The position numbers and the translations under genes were made by a program. From Kordiimonas gwangyangensis DSM 19435 = JCM 12864 (GTDB lineage: Bacteria; Pseudomonadota; Alphaproteobacteria; Sphingomonadales; Kordiimonadaceae), in assembly GCF_000375545.1 (NCBI RefSeq), contig NZ_AQXF01000003.1:390595-454594 (forward strand): DNA of 64,000 nucleotides, in the 5' to 3' direction. Within the stretch, counting starts at the first letter, position 1. Each line of letters opens with the position of its first letter. The notes beneath the pieces were generated by a model, which did not search any database, was not told the DNA's origin, and worked only from the letters and a program-made list of their open reading frames with translations. This document shows, piece by piece, positions 42,033-50,365 of the stretch.

Positions 42033-44984
42033 TTAGATGCCCGTTGGCTCAACCGCTGGAACAGGTGCCACCTCAGCGCGCGGCGGGCGTGCCGCGCGGG
42101 TCGGAGCCATGCCGGCCACCCGGCCGCGCTCATAGTCGCTGTCGATGCTTTCAAGCACAGCGCGGTAAGCGTCATCGATCTTCTTGTTGCCGTCCGGCAG
42201 CATGGTGCCCAGCTCAACAAGCGACTGTGCTTTCTCGTAGTCACTGTCGATACCGCGGATGGCATCCAGAAGCATGAGCCACGACTTTTCCGTCATCTTG
42301 CCGTAGGAACCCAGCATGTTGATGGTCAGGCGGCGCTCATAGTCGCTGTCGATATGACCCACTTTGGAGATCAGGATTTCGGTCGCGTCGGACGACTGTT
42401 TGATCTGTTCAATGAAGGCACCCATGAAAAGGCGCGATTCATAGTCGCTGTCGATCTGCTCGCTGGCGATACGGGCCAGTTTCTCGACATTCCTGGTGCT
42501 CAGTTTTTTGCCGTGCACCGCTTGGCTCAGCAGCAGGCGCAGCTCATAGTCGCTATCGATCTGGCTGGCGACTTCAAGAAGGTCCGCCATCATGGCGTCG
42601 TCAAGGTCGACCTTGCCAAAGGACGGGCTCAGCAGCAGGCGGATTTCATAGTCGCTGTCCATACGGTTCGCGAGGGTGATCAGCGTTTGCATCGTCTTTT
42701 TGTTCACGCCGAACTTGTCGAGGTAAGGCGTCAGCAGCAGGCGCAGCTCATAGTCGCTGTCGATATTCTCAGCGGCCTTGAGGATTTTCGGCATCGCCTT
42801 GTCGCTCAGTTTTTCTTCCATCAGAAGCGTGGTGAGCGCGAGGCGGGTTTCATAGTCGCTCTCAAGGCGGGAAAGACGGTCGATCAGGCGGTCGATTTCC
42901 TTGTCCTTGAGGTTGGCTTGCGTGACGAGGTGCGTGCTGTAGAGGCGCGTGACATAGTCGCTCTCGAGCGTATCCATCTCGTCCAGAACCGCTTTCACAC
43001 CACCAGACTTGAGCATGCGTGTTACGCGTTTGTCAGCATTGAGGCCGGTTTCGCGGATGAGGGTCAGGAGCGTATCTGCAACCCACTCTTCGCCTTTGCG
43101 GTCCATGGCCGCCTTGTCGCCGTCCACCCAGTAGGTGACTTCGATACCGCCTTTGCCGTCTTCGAAGATGGCGCGGCGACGCGGGCCTTCGCCTTTGGTT
43201 TCAAGCTCAAGCTCGCCACCACGGGTGAGGGACTTGACCGTGCGTTCGTCGTCAGACAGTTCGAACTTGCCCGTCCACTCAGCTTTAACGACATGGTCGT
43301 TTTCCACCCACACCATATTGCCGGAGGTTTTGCCGCCACGGTTGCTGATGCTCACGCTGCTGCGGCTGCCGTCCTTACGGGCGTGTTTGTCGTCACTATC
43401 GCTCGTGAAGGTGAAGCTGTCGCCGTCGATCTCATAGGTGCCTGTGGCGCCCGAGAGACCCATGCTGGCAAGCGCGGTGCTCAGTTCCGCATTTGTAGCA
43501 GCAGCTTCTGCGTGCGCTTCTGCAAACGCCATGGCTTCGGCGCGTGCTTCAGCGTGGGCTTCAGCCTTTGCTTCAGCGCGGGCCTGTGCCTCGACCCGGC
43601 GTTCTTCGGCGCGGGCACGGGCTTCAGCGCGGCGTGCTTCCGCTTCGACGCGGCGCTCTTCCATGCGTTCGCGCTGTTTGTCAGCCCGGTCCTGGGCCAG
43701 TTCTTCCTTGATATCGCGGTCAGCGGTCAGTGCTTCTGCGAACTGGATCGACGGCAGGCCGAGGGCAAGCACAACCATGCTGGCTGTGAGGGTGCCTTTG
43801 GCGGCCATGCCGGCATTTTTGAAAGGCAGGCGTTCCGCACCAATCAGGCGCTCCACCCGTGTTTTAAGCATGGATTTGTTTCCAGCCATTGCTAATCCCC
43901 ATTGTATCTGTCGGTTTTCTTGTATTTTGGTCGCACAGGTAAACAGCGCGGTTGCCACGGCTCTTGCGTCCGAAAGCTGTTTGGCTGCCCATTCATCCGC
44001 GGCAAGTTCCGCGATATCCGTCAGCCGCCTGCGCGCCACGATAAACATCGGCTGAAAGAAGAAGACACGGGAAAGCGTCTGCAGTGCCATGAGCATCAAG
44101 GGATCACGGCGGACCATGTGGCCCATCTCGTGCGCCAGCAGGCTCTTGAGCTCTGCCTTTGGCAGGTCGTCGAACGCCCAGTCAGGCAAGCAGATTTCAC
44201 GCCGCGGCAGGCAGATCGGGCTTTTGATATCGCTCGACCGGCTCAGGTACGGCACATGGCGTGTGTCAATCTGGGTGCAGATTTCCCGCAGTGTTTTGTT
44301 GGCATCATGTTCGGCATCCACACGGGTGCGGCTGCCAAGGTCCTTGACCGCCAGCCGGTAAGCCCAGGCAAGGGCGCCGGTGGTGAGGAGCGCAAGCACA
44401 CCCCACAGAATGGCTGTCAGTTGTTTGGTACTCAGGTCCGCAACACCGCTCAGGAAACTCGTGCTTTTTATATCCTCGCTGTCGGCCTCGGGCATCGCTG
44501 GCTCGGTGCCGGTGACATCGTGTGTCACGGTCTTGTGCACTGGGGTCGCCTTGGGCGGCGTTGCGGACCTGACCAAGTCTTCTGACGTCATGGTCATGGT
44601 AATGATGGCCGGCTGTCCCGGCTCTGTTTGTTCGTCTCGCGTTACTGGTTTCCCATTTGTGGGAATATCGTTATCCGGCAGGGCGCGCGGCGTAAATTCG
44701 CGCTGCGCCACATTTGAAAGCGGGCGGCCATCCTCAATCTGCTGCACAAGCTGGGCGGCACGTGTGTGCTCGATGGTAATGGGGCCCGAAAGCCAATCAC
44801 CCACCGGCAATAGCGCCACAAAGGAACCGGCAATCGCCAGTTTCCAGGCAAGCTCGGCCAAGTCCGGCGTCTTGATCAGGCCAATTTTTTCCGCGAGCCA
44901 CACAGCACCCATCATCACGGTGCTCGCGATCATGAATTTGATGAAAAGTTCCACGAGCGGCATATCTGCAATCAGATCAAACAT
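42033..44984 (-). CDS. BlaR1-type M56 metallopeptidase with nine SDYE repeats
   Basis: 983-residue membrane protein. Helices lie near 11-31, 45-62, 190-212 and 398-415. The zinc site HEMGH is at residues 285-289 (LLAHEMGHMVRRDPL), with the third ligand in ELAADEWAAKQ. This part matches BlaR1/MecR1, membrane proteases that remove a BlaI repressor. From 420 to 505 it is Ala/Glu/Arg-rich, probably a coiled coil outside the membrane. Then a beta-rich stretch, and from about 665 nine tandem 34-35-residue units, each starting (I/L/M)-(D/E)-S-D-Y-E-x-R-L. The tail is Pro/Ala-rich. It overlaps the BlaI-like gene by 8 bp. The repeats replace the penicillin-sensor domain of BlaR1, so the signal is something else. 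Confidence 0.92.
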   Translation of the reverse strand: MFDLIADMPLVELFIKFMIASTVMMGAVWLAEKIGLIKTPDLAELAWKLAIAGSFVALLPVGDWLSGPITIEHTRAAQLVQQIEDGRPLSNVAQREFTPRALPDNDIPTNGKPVTRDEQTEPGQPAIITMTMTSEDLVRSATPPKATPVHKTVTHDVTGTEPAMPEADSEDIKSTSFLSGVADLSTKQLTAILWGVLALLTTGALAWAYRLAVKDLGSRTRVDAEHDANKTLREICTQIDTRHVPYLSRSSDIKSPICLPRREICLPDWAFDDLPKAELKSLLAHEMGHMVRRDPLMLMALQTLSRVFFFQPMFIVARRRLTDIAELAADEWAAKQLSDARAVATALFTCATKIQENRQIQWGLAMAGNKSMLKTRVERLIGAERLPFKNAGMAAKGTLTASMVVLALGLPSIQFAEALTADRDIKEELAQDRADKQRERMEERRVEAEARRAEARARAEERRVEAQARAEAKAEAHAEARAEAMAFAEAHAEAAATNAELSTALASMGLSGATGTYEIDGDSFTFTSDSDDKHARKDGSRSSVSISNRGGKTSGNMVWVENDHVVKAEWTGKFELSDDERTVKSLTRGGELELETKGEGPRRRAIFEDGKGGIEVTYWVDGDKAAMDRKGEEWVADTLLTLIRETGLNADKRVTRMLKSGGVKAVLDEMDTLESDYVTRLYSTHLVTQANLKDKEIDRLIDRLSRLESDYETRLALTTLLMEEKLSDKAMPKILKAAENIDSDYELRLLLTPYLDKFGVNKKTMQTLITLANRMDSDYEIRLLLSPSFGKVDLDDAMMADLLEVASQIDSDYELRLLLSQAVHGKKLSTRNVEKLARIASEQIDSDYESRLFMGAFIEQIKQSSDATEILISKVGHIDSDYERRLTINMLGSYGKMTEKSWLMLLDAIRGIDSDYEKAQSLVELGTMLPDGNKKIDDAYRAVLESIDSDYERGRVAGMAPTRAARPPRAEVAPVPAVEPTGI
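42126..42966 (-). repeat. nine-fold repeat within the M56 gene encoding SDYE units
   Basis: The word CATAGTCGCT(G/C)TC and close variants (GTAGTCACTGTC once) recur nine times at a spacing of 102-105 bp, which corresponds to 34- or 35-residue protein units. Protein spacing from SDY to SDY is 34, 34, 34, 34, 35, 34, 34 and 35. The units are divergent between the anchors, so this is an old protein repeat, not a recent DNA duplication. Confidence 0.9.
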
Positions 44985-45354
44985 TTTCGTTTTCCTTCTC
45001 GAGAAGCGCTTTCACGTCGCTGAGGTCACCGTCATCAAAATCGCCTTCACGCACGAGGTGAGCGAGCAGGGCCTTGCTGTCACCCTTGAAGAGGGTCGAG
45101 ACAAGCGAGGAGACCATGGAGCGTTTCACGTCACTCTCATCAATCTCGGCGCGGTAGATGCGTTCACGGCCACGGGTCTCGGACGACAGCACGCCTTTTT
45201 TCTCAAGCCGCGACAGCACGGTGCCGATGGTGGTGTGCGCGAGCGACAGGTCATCAAGCGCCTGTTGCACGTCTTTCGCGGAACCTTCACCAAGCTGCCA
45301 GAGCGTCTGCACGATCTGATATTGCTGGTCGCTGAGTTTGATATTGCCTGCCAT
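44977..45354 (-). CDS. BlaI/MecI/CopY-family repressor
   Basis: 125-residue winged-helix repressor: IKLSDQQYQIVQTLWQLGEG, the recognition segment LSLAHTTIGTVLSRLEKKG and a C-terminal dimerisation helix (LVSTLFKGDSKALLAHL). In the family, an M56 peptidase cuts or triggers loss of the repressor. The gene overlaps the M56 gene by 8 bp, so they are translated together. Two BlaI-type operators lie just upstream and should mediate autorepression of the pair. Confidence 0.95.
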   Translation of the reverse strand: MAGNIKLSDQQYQIVQTLWQLGEGSAKDVQQALDDLSLAHTTIGTVLSRLEKKGVLSSETRGRERIYRAEIDESDVKRSMVSSLVSTLFKGDSKALLAHLVREGDFDDGDLSDVKALLEKENENV

Positions 45355-45370
45355 CGTTCGGAACCTTTTC

Positions 45371-45408
45371 TACTACATGTGTAGAAGTTAGGTACTACAG
45401 CTGTAGTA
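45371..45408. promoter_or_regulatory. two BlaI/MecI-type operators
   Basis: TACTACATGTGTAGAA (45371-45386) and TACTACAGCTGTAGTA (45393-45408). The second is a perfect palindrome with the TACTACA/TGTAGTA core known from bla/mec operators; the first differs at the last two bases. Their starts are 22 bp apart, about two helical turns, and the first begins 17 bp before the repressor's ATG, so repression of the BlaI-M56 operon is expected. Confidence 0.85.
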
Positions 45409-45564
45409 GGACGTCAAATATATTTTTGAAAGCATAGGAAAATTGCGGCGAATGGTGGTGCGCGCACGACGAGATGCAGGATGGGTTTGCATTATGCGCG
45501 AGAATCCCTAAAGTGTTGCCCGGCTGGGGCATATTGGCTGAATGATCACGAGCGGGGGAGCTCA

Positions 45565-46782
45565 TTGACGTTGGACGTTCCAACCCTGATTGCGGCAACG
45601 ACCTTGTTGCTCATTCTGGCATCGCTTGCGCTGACGGCGCATTGGCTTGCCAACCTTGGTACCATGGGCTTGCGCGGGGCGGCTTTTGGCGTCATTGCCG
45701 CAAGCTTTGGCAGCTATCTCCTTATTCCAACACCCACCGGGCCGACGATGGTCACCATGCTGCTCGGCGATCTTCTGATCCTCTTTAGTCATATGGTGGT
45801 TTGGCTTTCCATCGCGACATTCTGGTCCGTGCGCTCAAAAGCGCTGACCTATGTGGCCTTTGCGCTGATGCTCGCGGCGGGCATCACGCTCTCAAGTCAT
45901 GTGGTCGGGGGTTATAACGGGGCAGCACGCGGTGCGCTGCTCTCGGCGTTTGTCGCCATTTTCTCATTCGGCACGGTCGTGACGCTGGTGAAAGCCCTTG
46001 GCGGAAGGCGCGCTTTCTACCGGGGCATCGTCAAACGTACCTCCGTCGGTGCCGCCATCGCGGCGATGATTTTCCTCGGCCACTGCCTGTTCCATGTCTA
46101 CCGCTCCTACGAGTGGCGGCAACTGCCTGAAACCGTGATGCATTTCGACAGCCTCAACCTTGCGGTCTGGACACAGGTCGAATCAATGATCTTTGTGCTC
46201 ATGCTCGCGCTCACTGTTATCATCATGACAGCGGAGCGGCTGCAGAATGAGCTGAAGATACAGGCGATGATGGACCCGCTCACACAGGCGCTTAGCCGCC
46301 GGGCCTTCATGACCGTGATCAAGACCGTCGTCGCACGCTCGCGCCGGCTATCGGAGCCAGTGTCGCTGATCATGATTGATATCGACCGTTTCAAACGTAT
46401 CAACCTGCGCCACGGCCACCTTGTGGGAGATATGGTGCTGAGCCAGTTTGGCGAGCGGGTGATGGGCGGCCGCCGCGCGCAGGATGTGTTCTGCCGGTTT
46501 GGAGGCGAGGAATTTGTGCTGCTGCTGCCCGGTACTTCGGAGGAGGGCGCGGCCCTTGTGGCTGACCGGGTGCGGTCGTCGGTGTGCGACACACCTTTCC
46601 TTGTGAATGACCGTGAGGTGTCACTGACCCTTAGCATGGGTGTGATGACCGCACGCGGGGATGATTTGGTGACAGACGGCATGCTGGACGCGGCCTATAA
46701 GGCCATGAAAGCGGCGCAGCGGCAGGGCGCAGGCCAGATCGCCGAGGCGGGCAGCATGCCGCCGGTACCTCCGGCTGAATAA
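45565..46782 (+). CDS. membrane diguanylate cyclase (GGDEF)
   Basis: 405 residues. Six or seven N-terminal transmembrane helices (IAATTLLLILASLALTAHWL through MIFVLMLALTVIIM) form a probable sensor of an unidentified membrane signal. The GGDEF domain follows, with active-site GGEEF at residues 313-317, MIDIDRFKRIN for metal binding and an intact inhibitory site RAQD at 304-307. So it should make c-di-GMP and be product-inhibited. TTG at 45565 is preferred with GGGGGAG 6 nt upstream; a start at 45481 would add 28 unlikely residues. No c-di-GMP phosphodiesterase or effector is in the window. Confidence 0.9.
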   Translation: MTLDVPTLIAATTLLLILASLALTAHWLANLGTMGLRGAAFGVIAASFGSYLLIPTPTGPTMVTMLLGDLLILFSHMVVWLSIATFWSVRSKALTYVAFALMLAAGITLSSHVVGGYNGAARGALLSAFVAIFSFGTVVTLVKALGGRRAFYRGIVKRTSVGAAIAAMIFLGHCLFHVYRSYEWRQLPETVMHFDSLNLAVWTQVESMIFVLMLALTVIIMTAERLQNELKIQAMMDPLTQALSRRAFMTVIKTVVARSRRLSEPVSLIMIDIDRFKRINLRHGHLVGDMVLSQFGERVMGGRRAQDVFCRFGGEEFVLLLPGTSEEGAALVADRVRSSVCDTPFLVNDREVSLTLSMGVMTARGDDLVTDGMLDAAYKAMKAAQRQGAGQIAEAGSMPPVPPAE

Positions 46783-46877
46783 CACGCTCTAATATCAAAG
46801 TTTTTGCGCCCTCTTGCGGAGGGTGTGCCTTGTCGTGTGCGTACTACTTTCAAAGCATATCCCGTTGAGAGAGCATA

Positions 46878-48374
46878 ATGAAACGTCAGTCAGGAAACCG
46901 GTTTATCAAGTTCGCCGTTGCCGCGCTTATTTGGGTCGCTGGCATATGGTACTTCACCAGCGATGACGGTGGCAGCGAAGCCGCCGTTGGCAGCTTTGTC
47001 ACCAAACCGGTCGACACCGGTTCCATCAGCCGCAGCGTGACCGCAAGCGGTTCCGTGCGTCCGCTGATCACGGTCGACATCGGCTCCCAGCTTTCGGGGC
47101 AGGTTGCTGAAATGTACGCGGACTATAATGACGAAGTGGAGGAGAACCAGCTTCTCGCCCGCATCGATCCGCAAACCTTTGCGACCCGGGTGAAGCAGAC
47201 AGAAGCCGAGCTTGCAGTGGCACGCGCCAATGTGACCATTCAGGAAGCCGCCATCATGCGCGCCAAAGCGCAGCTCCGCGAGGCGGAACGCACCCTCGCG
47301 CGCCAGAAAGACCTTGAAAAACGCGGCAATGTGTCCGTCAGCGCGCTTGATAGTGCGGAAACGGCCTACGCCAGTGCGCAGGCGGATATTGTCAGCACAC
47401 AGGCACAGCTTGAAAACGCCAAAGCCACAGTCGTGCAGCGCGAAGCCGCGCTCGACCAGGCCAAAATTGACCTCGACCGCACCGAAATCCGCTCCCCCAT
47501 CAAGGGCACGGTGATTGCCCGCAGTGTGGACGTGGGCCAGACAGTGGCGGCCAGCCTGCAGGCGCCGGTTTTGTTCCAGCTGGCGCAGGACCTCTCTGAA
47601 ATTCAGGTGGAAGCGGATGTGGACGAGGCTGACATCGGCAGCGTGCAGTCAGGCTACCGCGTGTCCTTCAGTGTTGATGCCTTCCCGGACCGCACGTTTG
47701 ACGGCACGGTCAAACAGATACGCCTCGCGCCCGTGGAGGAAGCCAATGTGGTGACCTACACGGTGGTCATCTCCGCCCGTAACCCGGGTAAGGTGCTGCT
47801 GCCGGGCATGACCGCGAACGTGGAAATTTTCACCGGCGAAAAGCATGACGTGCTGCGTGTCGCCAACGAGGCGCTGCGCTTCAAGCCGTCTGTTATTCCT
47901 GCGGAAATCCTGAACGAACCACCCCGCGTGGTCAGTGGCCGCAATAACCAGTTTATAGAGCGTTTCAAGGCGGAGCTTGAACTGACGGACGCACAGGCCG
48001 AGGCGCTGCAGGCCGAGTTTAGCAAAATGCGCGAACAGGCCATGGCGGGCCGCCAAAGTGGTGGTGGTATCGGCATGGGCCCGCCGCCAGCCAACGGCAC
48101 CAATGACCGCCTGCAGGCGCGCCAGCGCATGGAAGCCGCGCTCGACAAGGTGATGAAAGATATCCTGACCGATGAACAGTGGGCGAAATACGAGGCCGGC
48201 AAATCGGCCCGCGCAAATGTGCGTCGGGTCAAGCTATGGGTGCTTGGAGCAGATAGCAAGCTTGACCTGGTCGATGTGTTCCTCGGCCTGTCGGACGACG
48301 ACCATACCGAAGTGATCCGGGGCCTTGATGCGGGTGCCAAAGTGGTGGTGCGTGAGGAAAGGCCGCGCGGATGA
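46878..48374 (+). CDS. MacA-like periplasmic adaptor with an LTxxQ-containing insertion
   Basis: 498-residue membrane-fusion protein of an ABC efflux system. An N-terminal anchor (FAVAALIWVAGIWYF) is followed by a barrel-sandwich/lipoyl half (GSVRPLITVDIGSQLSGQVA), a long alpha-hairpin (residues about 100-200) and the second lipoyl half (IRSPIKGTVIARSVDVGQTV), then the beta-barrel. Between about 345 and 450 an extra segment carries LTDAQ (368-372) and LTDEQ (430-434), the motif of the Spy/CpxP periplasmic chaperones, separated by a Gly/Pro-rich linker. MacA is normally about 370-390 residues, so this is about 110 longer. First gene of an ABC operon. Confidence 0.9.
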   Translation: MKRQSGNRFIKFAVAALIWVAGIWYFTSDDGGSEAAVGSFVTKPVDTGSISRSVTASGSVRPLITVDIGSQLSGQVAEMYADYNDEVEENQLLARIDPQTFATRVKQTEAELAVARANVTIQEAAIMRAKAQLREAERTLARQKDLEKRGNVSVSALDSAETAYASAQADIVSTQAQLENAKATVVQREAALDQAKIDLDRTEIRSPIKGTVIARSVDVGQTVAASLQAPVLFQLAQDLSEIQVEADVDEADIGSVQSGYRVSFSVDAFPDRTFDGTVKQIRLAPVEEANVVTYTVVISARNPGKVLLPGMTANVEIFTGEKHDVLRVANEALRFKPSVIPAEILNEPPRVVSGRNNQFIERFKAELELTDAQAEALQAEFSKMREQAMAGRQSGGGIGMGPPPANGTNDRLQARQRMEAALDKVMKDILTDEQWAKYEAGKSARANVRRVKLWVLGADSKLDLVDVFLGLSDDDHTEVIRGLDAGAKVVVREERPRG

Positions 48375-49081
48375 GCGAGATAATCCCCGTTATTGAAGCC
48401 AGGGGCCTGTACCGCCACTATTATCAGGGTAGCCAGGTGGTGAAAGCGCTCGACGGTGTGGACGTAACCATCATGCCCGGCGAATTTGTGGCGGTCATGG
48501 GGCCGTCAGGCTCTGGCAAGTCCACCTTTATGAACATCTGCGGCGCACTTGACCAGCCTTCAGGCGGTAGCGTGAAACTCGATGGCCGTGACCTTGCGGG
48601 GATGAGCCGTGACGACCTTGCGGACCTCAGGAACGAGGTGATCGGCTTTGTGTTCCAGCAGTTCAACCTGCTGCCGCGCACCAGTGCGATTGCCAATGTG
48701 ATGCTGCCGCTCAGGTATGCGGGCATCAGCGGCCCGGACGCAGTCGCGCTTTGCGAGCGCGCACTGACGGCGGTGGACCTTTATCAGCGCATGGATCACC
48801 ACCCAAATGAACTTTCGGGTGGGCAGCAACAGCGCGTGGCCATTGCCCGCGCGCTGGTGACCAACCCCAAGCTTATTTTTGCCGACGAGCCAACAGGTGC
48901 CCTCGATAGTGTGACCACGGTTGAAGTGCTCAAACTTTTTCAGCGTCTGAATGCTGAGGGCATGACCATTGTGATGGTCACGCACGACGCAGATGTGGCG
49001 GCCTATGCCTCGCGCTGCCTGCACTTCAAGGACGGTCGTATCATAGACGATGTGCGCCAGAGCGAAAGGGCAGCACAATGA
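48371..49081 (+). CDS. ABC transporter ATP-binding protein (MacB N-terminal/LolD-like)
   Basis: 236-residue ATPase. Walker A is [10 protein letters not shown] (near residue 44), the signature is [15 protein letters not shown] and Walker B is [12 protein letters not shown]. The start overlaps the adaptor's stop and its end overlaps the permease start by 4 bp, so the three genes are translationally coupled. In E. coli MacB the ATPase and permease are fused; here they are split. Confidence 0.97.
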   Translation: MSEIIPVIEARGLYRHYYQGSQVVKALDGVDVTIMPGEFVAVMGPSGSGKSTFMNICGALDQPSGGSVKLDGRDLAGMSRDDLADLRNEVIGFVFQQFNLLPRTSAIANVMLPLRYAGISGPDAVALCERALTAVDLYQRMDHHPNELSGGQQQRVAIARALVTNPKLIFADEPTGALDSVTTVEVLKLFQRLNAEGMTIVMVTHDADVAAYASRCLHFKDGRIIDDVRQSERAAQ

Positions 49082-50310
49082 CCTTGTTTGCAACCATCAT
49101 CGTGGCACTTGAAGCGCTTCGCCTGAACGCGCTTCGCACCACGCTAGCCATGCTGGGCATCATTATTGGTGTCGCCGCCGTGATCACCATGGCGTCCATT
49201 TCCACCGGTGCATCGCAGCGGGTGGAACAGTTTATCTCAAGCCTAGGCACCAACCTCCTGATCGCACGGCCCGGCTCCAGCGGGATGGGTGGGCGGCAGT
49301 CGGGCGCAGGCACCAGCCAGTCGTTCGAGGAAAAGGATGTCACCGCGCTCAGGAACCGTGTCGCTGATATTGCTGCTATTTCGGGCGTGGTGAATGGCTC
49401 GGGCGCGATTGTCTATGGCAATAAAAACTGGCAGACCGGCGTGCAGGGAGTGCATGCGGACTATCATGTTGCCCGTGCGTGGGATGTTGCTGAAGGCTCA
49501 CGGCTGACGGACGAAGACATTCGCCGCAAGGCCAAGGTGGCCGTGATCGGCAAGACCATCGCGACCGAACTTTTTGGCGGCCAGTCACCGATTGGGGAAC
49601 GTATCCGCATCAAGAACGTCCCGTTTGAAGTGATTGGCGTACTTGAAGAAAAGGGTCAAAGCGGCATGGGCCGCGATCAGGACGATACCATTCTTGTGCC
49701 CATTTCAACCGCGCGCACGCGGCTCGCAGGCCGTGAAGGCTCGGTCGCGGAACCGGTGCAGATGATGTTCATCTCGGTGCGTGACGGTGCTTCTATGGCA
49801 CGGGTGCAGGAAGAGGTGGAAGCGGTGCTGATGGAACGGCGCAACATTCGCCCCGGCGACCAGGCTGACTTTGACGTGCGCAATATGTCTGAATTCATTC
49901 AGGCACGCACAGCGACGCAGAACACCATGGGCATGCTGCTGGCGACGTCTGCCGCTATCTCCCTTGTGGTGGGTGGTATCGGCATCATGAATATCATGCT
50001 GGTGTCGGTGACCGAACGCACGCGGGAGATTGGCCTGCGTATGGCTGTGGGCGCACGCGGGCGGGATATCCTTGTGCAGTTCCTTGTTGAAGCGATCACG
50101 CTTTGCCTTGTGGGTGGGCTTGTGGGTTTGGCTGTGGGCGCGCTGTGTTCAGGCCTTGTGGCGCACTATGCCGAGTGGCCGGTGGTGATGGACCCCGTTT
50201 ATGTCATCCTCGCGCTCTTTGGCTCAGCGACAGTGGGCCTGTTTTTCGGCTTTTACCCGGCACGACGGGCGTCAAAGCTCAATCCTATCGATGCGCTCAG
50301 ATACGAATAA
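49078..50310 (+). CDS. ABC transporter permease (MacB/FtsX family)
   Basis: 410-residue permease with one helix near the start (ALRTTLAMLGIIIGVAAVIT), a MacB-type periplasmic domain from about 45 to 270 and three C-terminal helices (LLATSAAISLVVGGIGIMNI, ILVQFLVEAITLCLVGGLV, PVYVILALFGSATVGLFFGF). It ends with YPARRASKLNPIDALRYE, the usual ending of this family. With the adaptor and ATPase it would move a substrate from the periplasm or inner membrane to an outer-membrane channel encoded elsewhere. Confidence 0.96.
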   Translation: MTLFATIIVALEALRLNALRTTLAMLGIIIGVAAVITMASISTGASQRVEQFISSLGTNLLIARPGSSGMGGRQSGAGTSQSFEEKDVTALRNRVADIAAISGVVNGSGAIVYGNKNWQTGVQGVHADYHVARAWDVAEGSRLTDEDIRRKAKVAVIGKTIATELFGGQSPIGERIRIKNVPFEVIGVLEEKGQSGMGRDQDDTILVPISTARTRLAGREGSVAEPVQMMFISVRDGASMARVQEEVEAVLMERRNIRPGDQADFDVRNMSEFIQARTATQNTMGMLLATSAAISLVVGGIGIMNIMLVSVTERTREIGLRMAVGARGRDILVQFLVEAITLCLVGGLVGLAVGALCSGLVAHYAEWPVVMDPVYVILALFGSATVGLFFGFYPARRASKLNPIDALRYE

Positions 50311-50312
50311 AG

Positions 50313-50343
50313 AAAAAGGCGCATCCCGGTGGGTGCGCCTTTT
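50313..50343. terminator. terminator between the ABC operon and the FabH-like gene
   Basis: AAAAAGGCGCA (50313-50323) pairs with TGCGCCTTTT (50334-50343), with CCC/GGG continuing the stem inside. A-run and T-run on opposite sides make it work in both directions, suiting these convergent genes. Confidence 0.88.
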
Positions 50344-50365
50344 CACTTGAATATCGTTGCTCTCT

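Noticed and set aside
40721-42265. Long N-terminal extension of the dipeptidase into the M56 region
   Set aside because: The extension crosses the M56 terminator and gene end; the membrane anchor and ribosome site fix the start at 41899.
42354-43895. 513-codon plus-strand open frame opposite the M56 gene
   Set aside because: It mirrors the repeated, GC-rich M56 coding strand, lacks domains and a ribosome site, and the minus strand has a complete, motif-bearing protein with operon context.
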